Below, piece after piece: positions 21,961 through 34,443 of a DNA stretch of 64,000 nucleotides. The stretch's first letter is position 1. Every line of letters begins with the position of its first letter. The notes below the pieces were generated by a model, which saw only the letters and a list, made by a program, of their open reading frames with translations, ran no database searches and had not been told where the DNA came from. The DNA lies in contig JBCFYV010011164.1 of assembly GCA_039000515.1 (NCBI GenBank), positions 37,713,234-37,777,233 of the forward strand, in the 5' to 3' direction. Source of the stretch: Timema cristinae (taxonomy: Eukaryota > Arthropoda > Insecta > Phasmatodea > Timematidae). A program made the translations under genes and the position numbers.

Positions 21961-24900
21961 TTTAACCTTCAAAACACAAAACTCAAAATACTTTCATACT
22001 TTACAAATTCCCCACCAAACTTTAGATCTTTGTCACAGGTAAACAACTACTTCACATATTAGAGCGGAATTGTGTTAGGGATGTAGATTTATAACACACA
22101 TTTTATTTCTCTTAGTATTGAAAAAAATTGTAGCTATCAATTTTATTAATTTATCAGCAATGATACGGTTTGTTAACGTGATATTTTAATAGCATATTAT
22201 TCGACGTGAACTGGCACCTTAGCTCAGTTGACAGCGTGTTTTTAATTATGTTTTTACCCACTTTTATATCTTTAGCTAACTGTCAATCAGTTATCACTTC
22301 TGCTATGACGAATGGACTATAATTTTAGTTTTAATCACTTAAGTAAAAGTCAGATAAGTACAATATGATTCTGGTTGGAAGAAAGGTATATGACAGTCAC
22401 AGCTACTAAAACTATTTTCATACAGTTCTGTGAAGGCATATGATCACCAACCAACACTTTTGATAGATATTATTAATACCTATGAAATAATATAAAGAAT
22501 AGAGCAAGGTGCTATCACTGTTGACCTCAAAAACAAAGCTTTGTATTCAGGGGTTCCGGACACTCCACGTAAAAGGGGATCAGGGTTATCAACTGAAAGA
22601 GAATTTGGAAAAATGTTAAACCTTGGATGATTCTATACGTTATTTGAAAAGGGTTTATTCTTTCTTTGTAGCACTTTTTTATGCTTTTCTTTGTATTTGT
22701 CTAGTAATGACATGGAAGTAAACGTGGTTTTAAATATACAAACTTATTTATTGCTGTAAATGTTGAAATAAATAACAGATCATCGGTATTATTTTATTGG
22801 TATTTTTATTATTTATTAAGAAGAAACAGCTGCAGATCACTTTACTTGACGCATGAATACATAAGGGTAGAATAGTTTTAGTAACTGTTATAACTGTCAG
22901 ATACCACGTTTCTCTAATATAACTATTTTAGAAAAGACTCAAATATTCCTTCTTATTTTTTTCTTTAAATAAAATGTAGGTACAATTTCTATATTAAAGA
23001 CTACACTATGTTTGAATAGGAATTATTTTGTGGTATAGGGGGCCTGAGATATTCCCAGCCCCACCCACCCTCCTTCACAAATAAAAACAAGTTGTGCTTA
23101 AGCATCCCCCTCCCACTCACCCCCTGGGTCCGCACTCCCAAGTTGTATTTACTAAAAGTTTCTCCCTTACAGAAATTAACCATACATACATTCCGATTTC
23201 AATAGAAAAAATTAAGAGCTTATTTGAAAGTAAAAAAAGGTTACTAAAACCATTTTTATATATTTATTCAAGTTATGTGATCTAGAAACAATTTTTTTAA
23301 TCTAAAACTATAAAATAATATTAAGAGTAAAATGTCATTAATGTTGAACGCACAAAAAAAAACTGTCTGTATTATCTAAACGCTCCTTCGTACCGCGTTT
23401 CCATCACAAAAATAACGCAGCAACCACACTTGATCGACTTGCAATTATGTGTACAGCCACGTACTGCGAGTTGACTACTGCATCACTGCCAGGCGCGGAC
23501 TTATACTAGAGTGGAGTACAAGATCCTGATGGTTGGAGTAAAAATGATATCATTGAAGAGCCAAGAGTTGGATCAAATATAAATACTTACAAAATAAATT
23601 CAAGGTAGATAACATTTACAAACGGTCACTATGTTTATCTTGAAGCTTTGTACTTGGTTCATGAATGCATGAAAGAATATTTAGTATTTTTGTGAACAGT
23701 CATATAAACGTTTGATGACGATATACTTTCCAGTACAACACGTCTTTCACCTTTAACAGTAATTATTTATTTATTATAATTATCAGCCAGGACACCGGTG
23801 TCCTATTGTTTAGTAAAGCCCCATCAACAGACTACGTAGTACGTATCCGTAGCGCGTGGTACATAGTCCGTGGTCCGTAAGAAATCAATGTCACCTTATC
23901 AGATTGCTCTATCTACAGAGTCCTGATCCGTATCCTTATCCAGGTCCACACTCCGTAGAAGTTGGTTCACTTTAACTTTCTAAGGACTAGTTTATACTGA
24001 CTACTATCACAATCAAGTGAATATGTGCGCGTGCATCGAAATAAAAGCACCAATGACAGCTTTGCTTTTTTGGTTTACATCCAGAATACTAGTACAGTAA
24101 TTTTATCTGTATTGTTAATGTTTTCTATATTTTTAATGTGTCATTTATTGTTTTCTCTGTGTACCATATGTTACCATACGCTAAATAAATAACTAGAACA
24201 TTTATTTATTTTGCATTTTCAGGCAAAAGCAAACATTATTATAGGCTTGGTATTTCAAATCGTGATAAACATTTATTTATTGTGATTGTACTTTTCCTAT
24301 ATTTCAACTATATCCTGAAAGCCTTCTCAAACAAAATTGTTTAAGTTTATTTTATGGCTCCTCTGACTTCTTGGCGCTTGTTCTTTCGAGGAGTTTTATT
24401 GGACAAAGTGTCCGACTGTTTCATTGGTTCGCACTGTCGCATGATTAAGAATTCACCTTTAGATTTCATAATTAAGGCCATGCCTATCACGTTTGAATTA
24501 TTTTAAGCCTATTTTAGAAATACTTTGCTTTCTAAAATTAACAATTCAAAGTCTAAAAAAAAATGCATTGTTGCGTTAAAATTCTCACATATTTATTGAA
24601 GTTTTAGGGTTTCGGGAGAAAAACCTCGATAAAAATCCTAAAGTGGGGGATATAACAAAAAAAAATTGGAAGGTTTTACACAATATTTGTTCTAGAACTA
24701 TGAATTGTAATTTTCAGAAATCCTAACGATTTTCCTACAAAATAAAAATACTATATAAACGTTAAAATCAAAAGTGGTAGCTGCAACCTTAATGAAAGGA
24801 AGATGAGAGGGGGGAGGGGGGTGTTATTTCAAATAATAACATCAAAATTCACCTAGAATAAGATTGTAAAGTTAAACTTTTGGAAATCACATTTTGTGCA

Positions 24901-25055
24901 GCAAATCAGAATCGAACCCTACATAGGAGTCAGAAATACTATCCATTCAATTATTCCTACCGACAAAGTACGTATTTATAATTTAATCTAAGGATTTGAA
25001 GTGTAAGTAAATTTCCCTTGATTTATCTGCACACAATTTACAAACTAAACAGCTA
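21961..25055. other. intron DNA with few recognisable elements
   Basis: It contains a short SINE-C-like A-box fragment at 22208-22230 (GGCACCTTAGCTCAGTTGAC), a possible hAT-end fragment at about 22538 (CAGGGGTTCCGGACACTCC), and a repeat at 23900-24065 shared with 19.1-19.5 kb. Nothing else is supported. Confidence 0.45.
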
Positions 25056-25059
25056 TAAA

Positions 25060-25240
25060 AATACGTCAAACTCGACGGGTTAAGTTTGTTAGTGACCGGA
25101 GAAGTCTGAGTTTGAATCCCAGCTGGGTGTACCGAGTTTTATTGTCTCCTAAATGTCTTCTCAATCTATATCTAAGCAAATAAGTGTACATTTACTTCCA
25201 AATTCTACCTTCCTCATCCCCATCCTGTTATTGTATGTAT
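25060..25240 (+). repeat. SINE-A fragment
   Basis: B-box-like TGAGTTTGAATCCCAGCTGG followed by GTGTACCGAG and the family body (AAATTCTACCTTCCTCATCC). Confidence 0.65.
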
Positions 25241-25617
25241 ACGGACAGTCTGGATGGTAGGATAGAGTATGGGACACCCCCAAAATGAATTTAAATGTCT
25301 GCGAACGGCCAACCACAGACAGATTTTATTGGGAAGAAACTTTTTTGACAGACAGTGGTAAAAGCTACTAAGACAATTTTCATAAGCTATGACACCCCTT
25401 TATGCTATCTATAACTTTCATTTTTGTTAATTAATATCAATATTCCCCGCTTTGGTAGCCTCATTCTCTAAAAATAGGATTTCCTCGGTGCGACTTAAGT
25501 CTCGCGTCTGCGACCAGAGACGTGGGGTGGTGAGTCTGGGTCTCAGACGTGAGATACAGTGTTTCCCTAGATGCGTCTGTTGGTCGCCAGTCGTGGGTAA
25601 TTTTATGGACAGTACAT

Positions 25618-25880
25618 TATTATTATTATTATTATTTAGCACCGCGTCTTACTACCCGTTCGGGTTATACGCTTAAGTACTGATTACACTAAGGGATTAG
25701 GAATTGGGAAGGTTGAATTAAAGGAAGTGAACCCGCATTTGCGTGGAGGGAGAGTGGAAAACCATTTATGAAAAACCACCCCCAGTTCACCCGACCGAGA
25801 TTCGAACCTCGATCTCCCCGTCCTCAGCAGTCGAGCTCAACACGACAAGCGCGTTAGCCAACTACGCCACGAGGCGGGTA
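25618..25880 (-). repeat. SINE-A copy, nearly full length
   Basis: On the minus strand: head CCGCCTCGTGGCGTAGTTGG, B-box (GAGGTTCGAATCTCGG), body, tail CCGAACGGGTAGTAAGACGC and a (TAA)n run at 25618-25637. Confidence 0.9.
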
Positions 25881-26324
25881 AGGACAGTACAGATCGTTCC
25901 TCAGTTATAAGAGTGTTTTATTTAATGTTCCATGTTATTTTGTTATTTTGGAATAGTGTGGGTAAAAAATACTAACTTGATCGACAAAGTATTCCGGAGA
26001 TCTCTTTCCATATATTATCCTTCAAATGTTGGTCCCAGTACACTGGCAAAGATGTGTAAAAAAAATAGAAGGGTGTTTTGCCACTTCTTCAATCAAATTT
26101 TCGTCCTCCTCCATGGAGAAACTTTAGGTAATTTTCAAAACCAGCTCAATAAAATACAAAACTAAATATAACTTTACTAAAACCCACGTTTTCTCGGTGG
26201 TGTAGAGACGCTGGACCCGCAATCTGATCGCCAGTCGCAGTCGACTCGAAGGAACTGGCCACATAACAAACCATGGAAACCAGTCCGGTGGCTGTACGCA
26301 GACGCAAGACGCGCAGAGGGAATC

Positions 26325-26544
26325 CTACCTTAGGCGCTACTCTCGCAGTGGACTAGACTGCCGATGACGGGCAGATCGAGATTCAAATCTCGGTAAGAGT
26401 GTTTTTTACAAAATGGTTTTCCACGTTCTTTCCACGCAAATGTTGGTACACTAACTATAAATATAATCTTCCTCAATCCTAAAACCCTTGGCGTAATTAA
26501 TACACAAGCGTATAGCCCAAACGGATAGTAAGACGCGGTGCTAA
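26325..26544 (+). repeat. SINE-A copy
   Basis: Head with CGCTACTCTCGCAGTGGACT, B-box (GAGATTCAAATCTCGG), body and tail AACGGATAGTAAGACGCGGT. It abuts an oppositely oriented SINE-D. Confidence 0.8.
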
Positions 26545-26850
26545 GAAAACTCTTTGGCGCCAGCTCCCATCGAGCCATACCGACCAAACGGCCGCCGTCT
26601 GTCAGCAAAGATAGTGTCAAATTCTGCATAAAGATGGTTAAATGTGGTCAGCACAATGAAACCTCCTGCCATTAATCTCAGTTTTCTAGGCCAGAGTTGA
26701 TAATTTTTTGTTCAAGTAGCTCCTCATTTATCCTCGTGAGGCTAAGTTAACCCAGTTCTAGATCCATTGCTTCACAACAAATATGGAAGTGCAGGGATTG
26801 AACCCGGGTCCACTGTATCCGTAGCTATGAACTATGGCCACTAGATGACA
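26545..26850 (-). repeat. SINE-D copy with tRNA-like head
   Basis: On the minus strand: head TAGTGGCCATAGTTCATAGC, B-box (CCCGGGTTCAATCCC), GAGCTACTTGAACAAA, CTGAGATTAATGGCAGG, then GACACTATCTTTGCTGAC and a tail with CGTTTGGTCGGTATG. Parts recur at 18.6 and 28.8-29.0 kb. It is followed by a (TAA)n microsatellite (26860-26900). Confidence 0.75.
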
Positions 26851-27357
26851 AATAATATAATAATAATAATAATAATACTAACACTAATAATAATAATAAC
26901 AACAACAGCATAGTAAAATATTAAGATTGGTGACCGCAAAAATAATAATTATATTTTCCTACCAGAATCGTACCATAGCTCTGTTGTTGATTCGAGGAAA
27001 CGATACGGTTGTCCTCCACGAGAAATCCATGGCCCAGTGTCCTTCTCTCATGTATTGTGACGTCACTAACATCATAATAAACACACGATAATAAGATTGC
27101 GGTCGTGAAAGGTTGGCACTTGTAAATGCATGTCATTTTAACGGTTCACCGCCGCTCTCAAGTTATCTAACTGTGCAAGTGTTGTATCTGCCAACTCCTG
27201 CCTGTCATACACTCATGTATCACGTGACTATACTGACAAAACTATTCAATCAGTTTGTAGACTTGCCCTCATCGGTTTTAAACCAAACTAAGCTACAACT
27301 AAGATATGTTTTATATCTACTAATGAATTGTAATTAAAATTACTAAGTTCTCGTTTC

Positions 27358-27602
27358 AGTAGCCCGCATGGTATAAGGCATCAAACTCTTGTTAGACTGG
27401 CCTGGTGATGATGGGGAGATCGGAGTTCTAATCCCAGTCATTTCTATTGAGGGTGCTTTTACTAAATGGTTTCCCACCCTCCTTTCACATAAATACGGGT
27501 AGCTTACCTCTAAAATGCTACCTTAAATCATCCCTAACCCCCTAGAGTCATTATTATCATATATATGTATAATCTTAACAGGTAGTAAGACGCGGTGGTA
27601 TT
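27358..27602 (+). repeat. SINE-A copy, nearly full length
   Basis: Head CAGTAGCCCGCATGGTATAAG, B-box-like GGAGTTCTAATCCCAGTC, body, and tail ACAGGTAGTAAGACGCGGTG. Confidence 0.8.
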
Positions 27603-27674
27603 TTTTTTTAACCAAGTGGTGGCAACGTGTACAAAATGGTAGTTTGTAACCCTCAATACCGGCACTGGTGTGCA

Positions 27675-27895
27675 CGAGGATAAAGGCGTCAGTCACGTCT
27701 TATATTATTTGCCTGTGACGTGGAGACTGGGTTTCAAATACCGGCTGGGTGTACATATTAAGTTAAATTACTACCAGCTATCCCTTCACGTAAATGTGGG
27801 TACATTACTCTAAATTTTTCCTTTCATCTCCTTCCCTTATTAGTGTAACCAAACGGGATGTCCGAACGGGCTGTAGGACGTGGTGTACATAAAAC
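27675..27895 (+). repeat. SINE-A copy
   Basis: B-box-like TGGGTTTCAAATACCGGCTG, body, tail CCGAACGGGCTGTAGGACGT. Confidence 0.75.
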
Positions 27896-27945
27896 AATTA
27901 GCTTGTTTGAATATATATGAAAAGTACATGGATCATAATTAATCT

Positions 27946-28790
27946 CTTATAGTAAAGATAGACTGGCTCTGTAGTATTGTGGTCAGAGTTCCTGTGATAC
28001 AGAGGTCCCAGGTCCGGTTAGATCCCTGTCTTACAGTAAAGATAGACTGGCTTGTAGTATTGTGGTCAGAGTTCCTGGCATACAGAGGTCCCAGGTCCGG
28101 TTAGATCCCTGTCTTACAGTAAAGATAGACTGGCTCTGTAGTATGTGGTCAGAGTTCCTGGTACAGATACAGAGGTCCCAGGTCCGGTTAGATCCCTGTC
28201 TTACAGTAAAGATAGACTGGCTCTGTAGTATTGTGGTCAGAGTTCCTGGTACAGATACAGAGGTCCCAGGTCCGGTTAGATCCCTGTCTTACAGTAAAGA
28301 TAGACTGGCTCTGTAGTATTGTGGTCAGAGTTCCTGGTACAGATACAGAGGTCCCAGGTCCGGTTAGATCCCTGTCTTACAGTAAAGATAGACTGGCTCT
28401 GTAGTATTGTGGTCAGAGTTCCTGGCTACAGATACGGAGGTCCCAGGTCCGGTTAGATCCCTGTCTTACAGTAAAGATAGACTGGCTCTGTAGTATTGTG
28501 GTCAGAGTTCCTGGATACAGATACAGAGGTCCCAGGTTCGGTTCATCCCTGTCTTACGTTAGATATTTTCTGTAGTAGTGGGTCTGAAAACGGGGTCCAG
28601 CGTTAGTCCCGTGTTACAAATTAGGAGCTCGTGATAGTATGTGGTCAAGTCCTGGATACAGATACGGAGGTCCCAGGTCCGGTTAGATCCCTGTCTTACA
28701 GTAAAGATAGACTGGCTCTGTAGTATTGTGGTCAGAGTTCCTGGATACAGATACAGAGGTCCCAGGTTCGGTTCTCTCCCTGTCGCTTTC
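27946..28790 (+). repeat. tandem array of an 88-bp tRNA-like unit
   Basis: About nine copies of a unit starting AGTAAAGATAGACTGGCTC and containing TGTAGTATTGTGGTCAGAG and CAGGTYCGGTTAGATCC. Successive starts are 83, 87, 88, 88 and 89 bp apart. The unit resembles a tRNA-derived SINE head (A-box-like TAGTATTGTGGTCAG, B-box-like GGTTCGGTTC in the last copies). The array is interrupted at 28556-28635 by a SINE-D-body-like piece (GGGTCTGAAAACGGGGTC ... AAATTAGGAGCT), and the same piece follows the last copy at 28791. Confidence 0.92.
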
Positions 28791-29020
28791 AGATATTTCT
28801 GTGGAGCAGTGGGTCTGAAACGGGGTCAAACTTAGCCTCGTGTGGACAAATTAGGAGCTACTTGAATAAATAGGTAGCAACTCCGTTTAGAAAACTGAGA
28901 TTAACGACCATATATTTCATTTTTATGACCTCATGACACCCTATATTCGCAAATATTGACACTATCTTCGCTAACGGTGTTAGCCGTTCGGCCGGTATAT
29001 TTACCTTGCGGACGGATAAA
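28791..29020 (+). repeat. SINE-D body following the tandem heads
   Basis: GGGTCTGAAACGGGGTCAAA, then GGAGCTACTTGAATAAATAG, CTGAGATTAACGACCAT, GACACTATCTTCGCTAACGG and CGTTCGGCCGGTATA. This is the same order as the SINE-D copy at 26545-26850. Confidence 0.75.
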
Positions 29021-29717
29021 ATGGATTTTTTAATTTATTTTAATAGTAAAGATAACTAGACCACCATTGTTAAGTAACTGGAACGACAAAAAAAAGAACC
29101 TTCCTTTTATGACAGCTAAAAACAAGTTACTCAACTCACTTTTAATACATACATACGCCAAGTTATGTTTTATCTAAAGGTCAATTTTGAGAGAATTTAT
29201 CAATTTCGACAGCTCTAAGATAAATATAAGCGAGACTTTTTTAATGTTGGCTACTCTTCAATTTAGTTTACATGTTCCAAATTGTTCAAACTGTGGTTAT
29301 TCGAATTCATAATTAACTATTGTCAAATATTACTAATTCAGATGGGTAAAAAACCTTGGGTAATAAAAACCTTAATTGAAAATAATATTTGAACGATTGA
29401 ATCCAGCCCATTAACTTTTGATCTGTCCTTAATGGTTATTCATATTGATTTTGTCCTATGATCATAGCTGTGGTATTCTGAAGGAAATAGTTAGGGCTGT
29501 GGAAAGTCATTTTCAATTCTAAGTTAGGTTGAGCCAAATGTATTAAATATTCCCGAAGCCGAGTATAAGTTTGAATATCTTTACTTAATTGCTTTATATA
29601 TTATCATTATCATAGCACGCAATTCAATTCATTCAGATTTTTTTAAATATTATCATTAATATTGTTAATATACATAAAACACAGAATTGCAATATTTGAA
29701 CATACTTGTATTTTAGC

Positions 29718-29719
<2 letters not shown>

Positions 29720-29757
<38 letters not shown>

Positions 29758-29758
29758 G
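29720..29758. repeat. (ATT)n microsatellite
   Basis: About 13 uninterrupted ATT units. No SINE tail was recognised next to it. Confidence 0.95.
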
Positions 29759-30127
29759 GTGAAGGTTTGTAACTATTGAAGTCTAAAGGTTACGTTCAAA
29801 GAGAAACTTCTCACACCCTAGAAACGATTTTATAATAACGTCTGAACACCGTTGAAGAATAATGAAATACTCATCCTAAATATTTGCATTAGAGCCCATA
29901 CCTAATTAATTGAAGCCTACCTCAATTCAAAGCCGTCCCCCCTGAAGTTGATCTACTTCCAAGTAGGTTAGTGATGGTAGCACTACCGTCGACCCTGCAC
30001 CCTGGAGTCTCAAGAGAGAACTAAAACAAAGCTCCAGTGACAAACTGGGCCATGAACACACCATTCGTCCGTCCTGGCAAAGTTCCACGCGTGGACTGTA
30101 GCAGAGACAGCGCTAGACACTCACTGG

Positions 30128-31335
30128 CAAGTACTGTCTAGGACTTGATGTGTAGGTGGAAGGGGACTACAGGATCTAGGACTATGTGAGAAGAATATAT
30201 TATCTGGGACTGATGTATGGAGACTACAGCATTCAGGACTGATGAAGGGGGACTACAGGATCTAGGACTGATGTATGGAGACTACAGCATTCAGGACTGA
30301 TGAAGGGGGACTACAGGATCTAGGACTGATGTTGAGAAGAAATGATATTATCTGGACTGATGTATGGAGACTACAGCATTCAGGACTGATGAAGGGGGAC
30401 TACAGGATCTAGGACTGATGTATGGAGACTACAGCATTCAGGACTGATGAAGGGGGACTACAGGATCCAGGACTGATGTATGGAGACTACAGCATTCAGG
30501 ACTGATGAAGGGGGACTACAGGATCTAGGACTGATGTGAGAAGAATATATTATCTGGGACTGATGTATGGAGACTACAGCATTCAGGACTGATGAAGGGG
30601 GACTACAGGATCTAGGACTGATGTATGGAGACTACAGCATTCAGGACTGATGAAGGGGGACTACAGGATCTAGGACTGATGTGAGAAGAATATATTATCT
30701 GGGACTGATGTATGGAGACTACAGCATTCAGGACTGATGAAGGGGGACTACAGGATCTAGGACTGATGTATGGAGACTACAGCATTCAGGATTGATGAAG
30801 GGGGACTACAGGATCTAGGACTGATGTGAGAAGAATATATTATCTGGGACTGATGTATGGAGACTACAGCTTTCAGGACTGATGAAGGGGGACTACAGGA
30901 TCTAGGACTGATGTGAGAAGAATATATTATCTAGGACTGATGTATGGAGATTACAGCATTCAGGATTGATGAAGGGGGACTACAGGATCTAGGACTGATG
31001 TGAGAAGAATATATTATCTGGGACTGATGTATGGAGACTACAGCATTCAGGACTGATGAAGGGGGACTACAGGATCTAGGACTGATGTATGGAGACTACA
31101 GCATTCAGGATTGATGAAGGGGGACTACAGGATCTAGGACTGATGTGAGAAGAAATAATTATCTAGGACTGATGTATGGAGACTACAGCATTCAGGATTG
31201 ATGAAGGGGGACTACAGGATCTAGGACTGATGTGAGAAGAATATATTATCTAGGACTGATGTATGGAGACGATAGAGAATCTAGACTGATGTGTGAAGAA
31301 TAGATGATCTAGGACTGATGTGTGAAGACTACATA
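30128..31335. repeat. 29-bp minisatellite with higher-order structure
   Basis: About 40 tandem units of 29 bp, each starting CTGATG. Three variants alternate: A (TGTATGGAGACTACAGCATT), B (AAGGGGGACTACAGGATC) and C (GTGAGAAGAATATATTATC). They are arranged in blocks such as C-A-B and C-A-B-A-B, so a higher-order period of 87 or 145 bp sits on top of the 29-bp unit. The right end degenerates (31270-31335) and is then cut by the hAT at 31344. Confidence 0.95.
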
Positions 31336-31343
31336 CTATAGAG

Positions 31344-33907
31344 CAAGGCTTCTCAACCTAGGGGTCGCGTAAATAGTATTAGGGGTAGCAGTACATTAAA
31401 AAAAAATCATAAATAATATGTAAGTAATCTCTCAACATGACAGTAATTCTAATAACCTACCAATTTTAAGCTGGGTAGAAGACAACAGGTACTTTGTACA
31501 GTTTTGGCAACAGGGTACTTTCTGTCGTGACTCATCCTTGGCAGCTTGTACCTTGCAAGTGAGACAGAGATAGATAGAAATACTAGCAGGTAGATTTAAA
31601 CCCTCATCATCAGTACTAACCAATTGAATTCCACAACAGTTCACTAACTCGTGTCACTAAATAGTTTCTCCCCGTGTGGAAGGCCTTATTAGCAGTTTGT
31701 GCTCCATTCTGTTCGGAGCTCTAACTAGTTGTCCACTATGCAATGCTAGTTGTACAGTGTTCGGTTGTTCAGCAGTATTAGTTGCACAGTGTTCAGTTGT
31801 TAAGTTTTTCAATGTTGATTGTACAGTGCTAAGTTATTTAGTTGTTCTTCTAATATCTCCAACGTACATAGATGTACTGGACAAGCAAATAATTAACTGT
31901 CACCAGTTATTGGCTGCCATCATTTCAAAGATAAATTGCAATAAAATCGAAAGTATCTTACTTATGAATAAGTGTTTAAATTTGTCAAAGACTAAGACAG
32001 CAGAAAATACTGAAGTTATAGATCCTGCAGAACCGGGATCATCCAGCACTAACAAGAATGTATAGATATATAAAAGTGACTATATCTCTCATTCGCGCGC
32101 AAAAAAAGAGGAAATACTATGAAATATATTTGGAATATGGACTTACTTTTATTTCCACAAATAGTGAAGACATACCAATCTGCTTGATTTGTAATGAATT
32201 CTTGATGAGTGAAAGTCTCAAACCTGAAAAATTAAAAAAGACATCCACACACAAAGCATGCTTCCTATTCCAATAAGCCTGTAAAGATTTTCGAAAGACT
32301 ATTAGAACTATCGAAAAAACAAAGACCATCTCTTGAAACCCATGTACTCGTCGATAAAAAGTACTTGAGAGCATCTTATGAAGCCTCTTAATTAATTGCA
32401 AATGCTAATAAACCATACACCATTGCCGAAGATCTTTTGTTGCCAATGGCAGTTAGAATGATTGAAATTATTCACGGGAAAAAAATATTCAGACAAACTA
32501 AAAAAAATCCACTGTCAAATAATACTGTGGGAGACGAATTTGAGATATTAGCAACGATCAGTGTGAGCAACTCCGGTTGCATAAGTCTTAAGGGCACCTT
32601 AATAGTAGCCTCTTTGTAAATTTATGTGATGAAATGGAATACAATTTCAGAACACTTTTACTGCATAAAGAAGTGCGATGGCTGTCAAAGGGACGAGCAT
32701 TGAGATGGCTAGTAGTGTGAAAAAATTAAATAATAATATTTCTGTCTGAAAATAACTCTGAATATGTCAATTTCTTTCACAATGAAAATGGGCTGTGGAA
32801 ATTATGCTATCTGTCAGATTTATTTGAGAAACTCAGCGAACTTAATATGTCTCTCCAAAGGAAGAGCACGAATATTTTTACACTGAAAGATAAAATTCAG
32901 GCTTTCATGAAAAAATTAAACATTTGGAAGAATAAAATAGAAAATGACTCATTTAAAATGTTTTCATACACAGAGGATTTTATTGTTGATAATATGCTTA
33001 GCTTGGACTTGATTAAGCAGATGATAATTGATCATTTGGTATGCTTGGAAAACAATTTTCATAAATATTTTCTACCAGAATTAGAAAATAATCAATTAGA
33101 TTGGATTCAAAACCCTTTTATCGTGGAGATGAAAAATGTGAAGCATCTCTCGTTGAAAGCCCAAGAAGAATTTGCAGAACTTTCATGTGATTCAAACCTC
33201 AAACTTGAATTTTCAAGGAAAAACTTAAACACTTTTTGGCTTGGTGTTAAGGCAGAATTTACAATATTGTCAGTTAGCGATGGAAATTCTTCTGCCATTT
33301 GTTATCACCTATTTGTGTGAATCAGCATTTTCAACGATGACGGCAATTAAAAACAAATACCACTCAAGTCTTAAGAACATCGAGATCGCTATGAGACCAG
33401 CAGTGACACATATTAAGCCACGATTTGAGTTACTGTGTCAGAATAAACAATCACAGCCATCCCATTAAAGGTAAACTTATTCTTATCTTTTGTCAGCCTT
33501 CAGTAAAATTTTCTTGGGTGTATTCAAATTTGAAATTACAAATTAATTGATATTTTTTTATTTTGCATTTTCTTACTTATATTTTTGCATGTCAATATAC
33601 CATGAACACACATTTTTAATATAATAAATTATTTGAAGAAATTTTCATATTTGATATTTTCATACAATATTTTTTAGTCAACATAATTCTTTAATGATAT
33701 AGCTATATTTATATTTAAGGTACTTTATTTTTTTTCTCAAACAGGGTTCCATAAAAAGGGGTTCATGCAAAAAAGTACGTGCACAAACTGCTAAACCAAT
33801 TGTATACAGTGTTACTACCAATTTCATTTATGACATTGAGTGAAGGGTCGTGAGAAAATGTGTCTGGTCCAGAGGGGTAGCGGATGAAAGTAGGTTGAGA
33901 AGCCCTG
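31344..33907 (+). mobile_element. hAT transposon, ZBED type, with intact ends and perfect 8-bp target duplication
   Basis: The terminal inverted repeats are CAAGGCTTCTCAACCTA and, inverted, CAGGGCTTCTCAACCTA. The flanking direct repeat CTATAGAG is perfect at 31336-31343 and 33908-33915. The 2564-bp interior has a hAT transposase on the + strand in several frames. This is the best-preserved transposon of the window and is probably recent. Confidence 0.95.
32058..33468 (+). pseudogene. ZBED-type hAT transposase, broken by frameshifts and stops
   Basis: The order matches ZBED5/FAM200-like hAT transposases. A degenerate BED-like finger comes first (RKYYEIYLEYGLTF.. with CLIC, 32100-32270). Then ARMIEII-type core pieces (LLPMAVRMIEIIHGKK at 32440-32490), a middle block (HKEVRWLSKGRALRWL, 32660-32715), a long open stretch 32847-33320, and the C-terminal dimerisation block (LCESAFSTMTAIKNKYHSSL, 33325-33380) in a different frame. 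At least three frame changes or stops are present. The final PRFELLCQNKQSQ segment is typical of the family. Confidence 0.88.
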
Positions 33908-34443
33908 CTATAGAGGATCCAGAAGTGGCAGATTTAAAAAAATTGTCAAGGGCTTTAGGAAGTTTTAGAGGAAATAGATGTTGGGGAAGGGGACGGAAGA
34001 AAGTGTTCGAGAAAATATTTCTACGAAAGATAATCAGACGTTTTTTAACTATTTAACTATTGTCGAAGGCTTTAGGAAGTTGCGGTGGAACGAGGTGTTG
34101 AGAGGGAGCGGCGGGAGGTTGAGGTAGAAGTTAGTATTCGAGAAAAGATGTCTGCGAAAGATAATCTGGAATGTACATGCCCTACAGTAGCTTGACCTAA
34201 CGTTATGAAAAAAGGGAGACTAACGTCAGTTACAAAGCGATTACGAAGTTCACTTATTTAAAAAATATATTGCCGTTTTAACTTTAGCTTGAACTATTTC
34301 GATAATGTTAGTCAATAATTTATAAACTTAATTATAAAAAAATTCTAATAAAAATAATACTATCCAAAATGTGCCACCCTCTAGAGCTGCTGCCCCTAGG
34401 CCCGTGCCTAGTGGGCCCCAGGGCTGATAAGTGGAGACTAGAG

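Noticed and set aside
25427..25676. Coding exons near 25.5 kb
   Set aside because: The open frames cross a (TAA)n SINE tail and SINE-A sequence on both strands.
28062..28835. Repetitive protein with VRVPG..RSQVRLDPCL units
   Set aside because: The frame shifts between units and the DNA repeat has tRNA-like promoter motifs; it is a tandem SINE head, not a coding gene.
31676..32065. Stand-alone membrane protein (130 aa)
   Set aside because: It lies inside the hAT between its left TIR and the transposase, and has no recognisable domain; probably element leader sequence.
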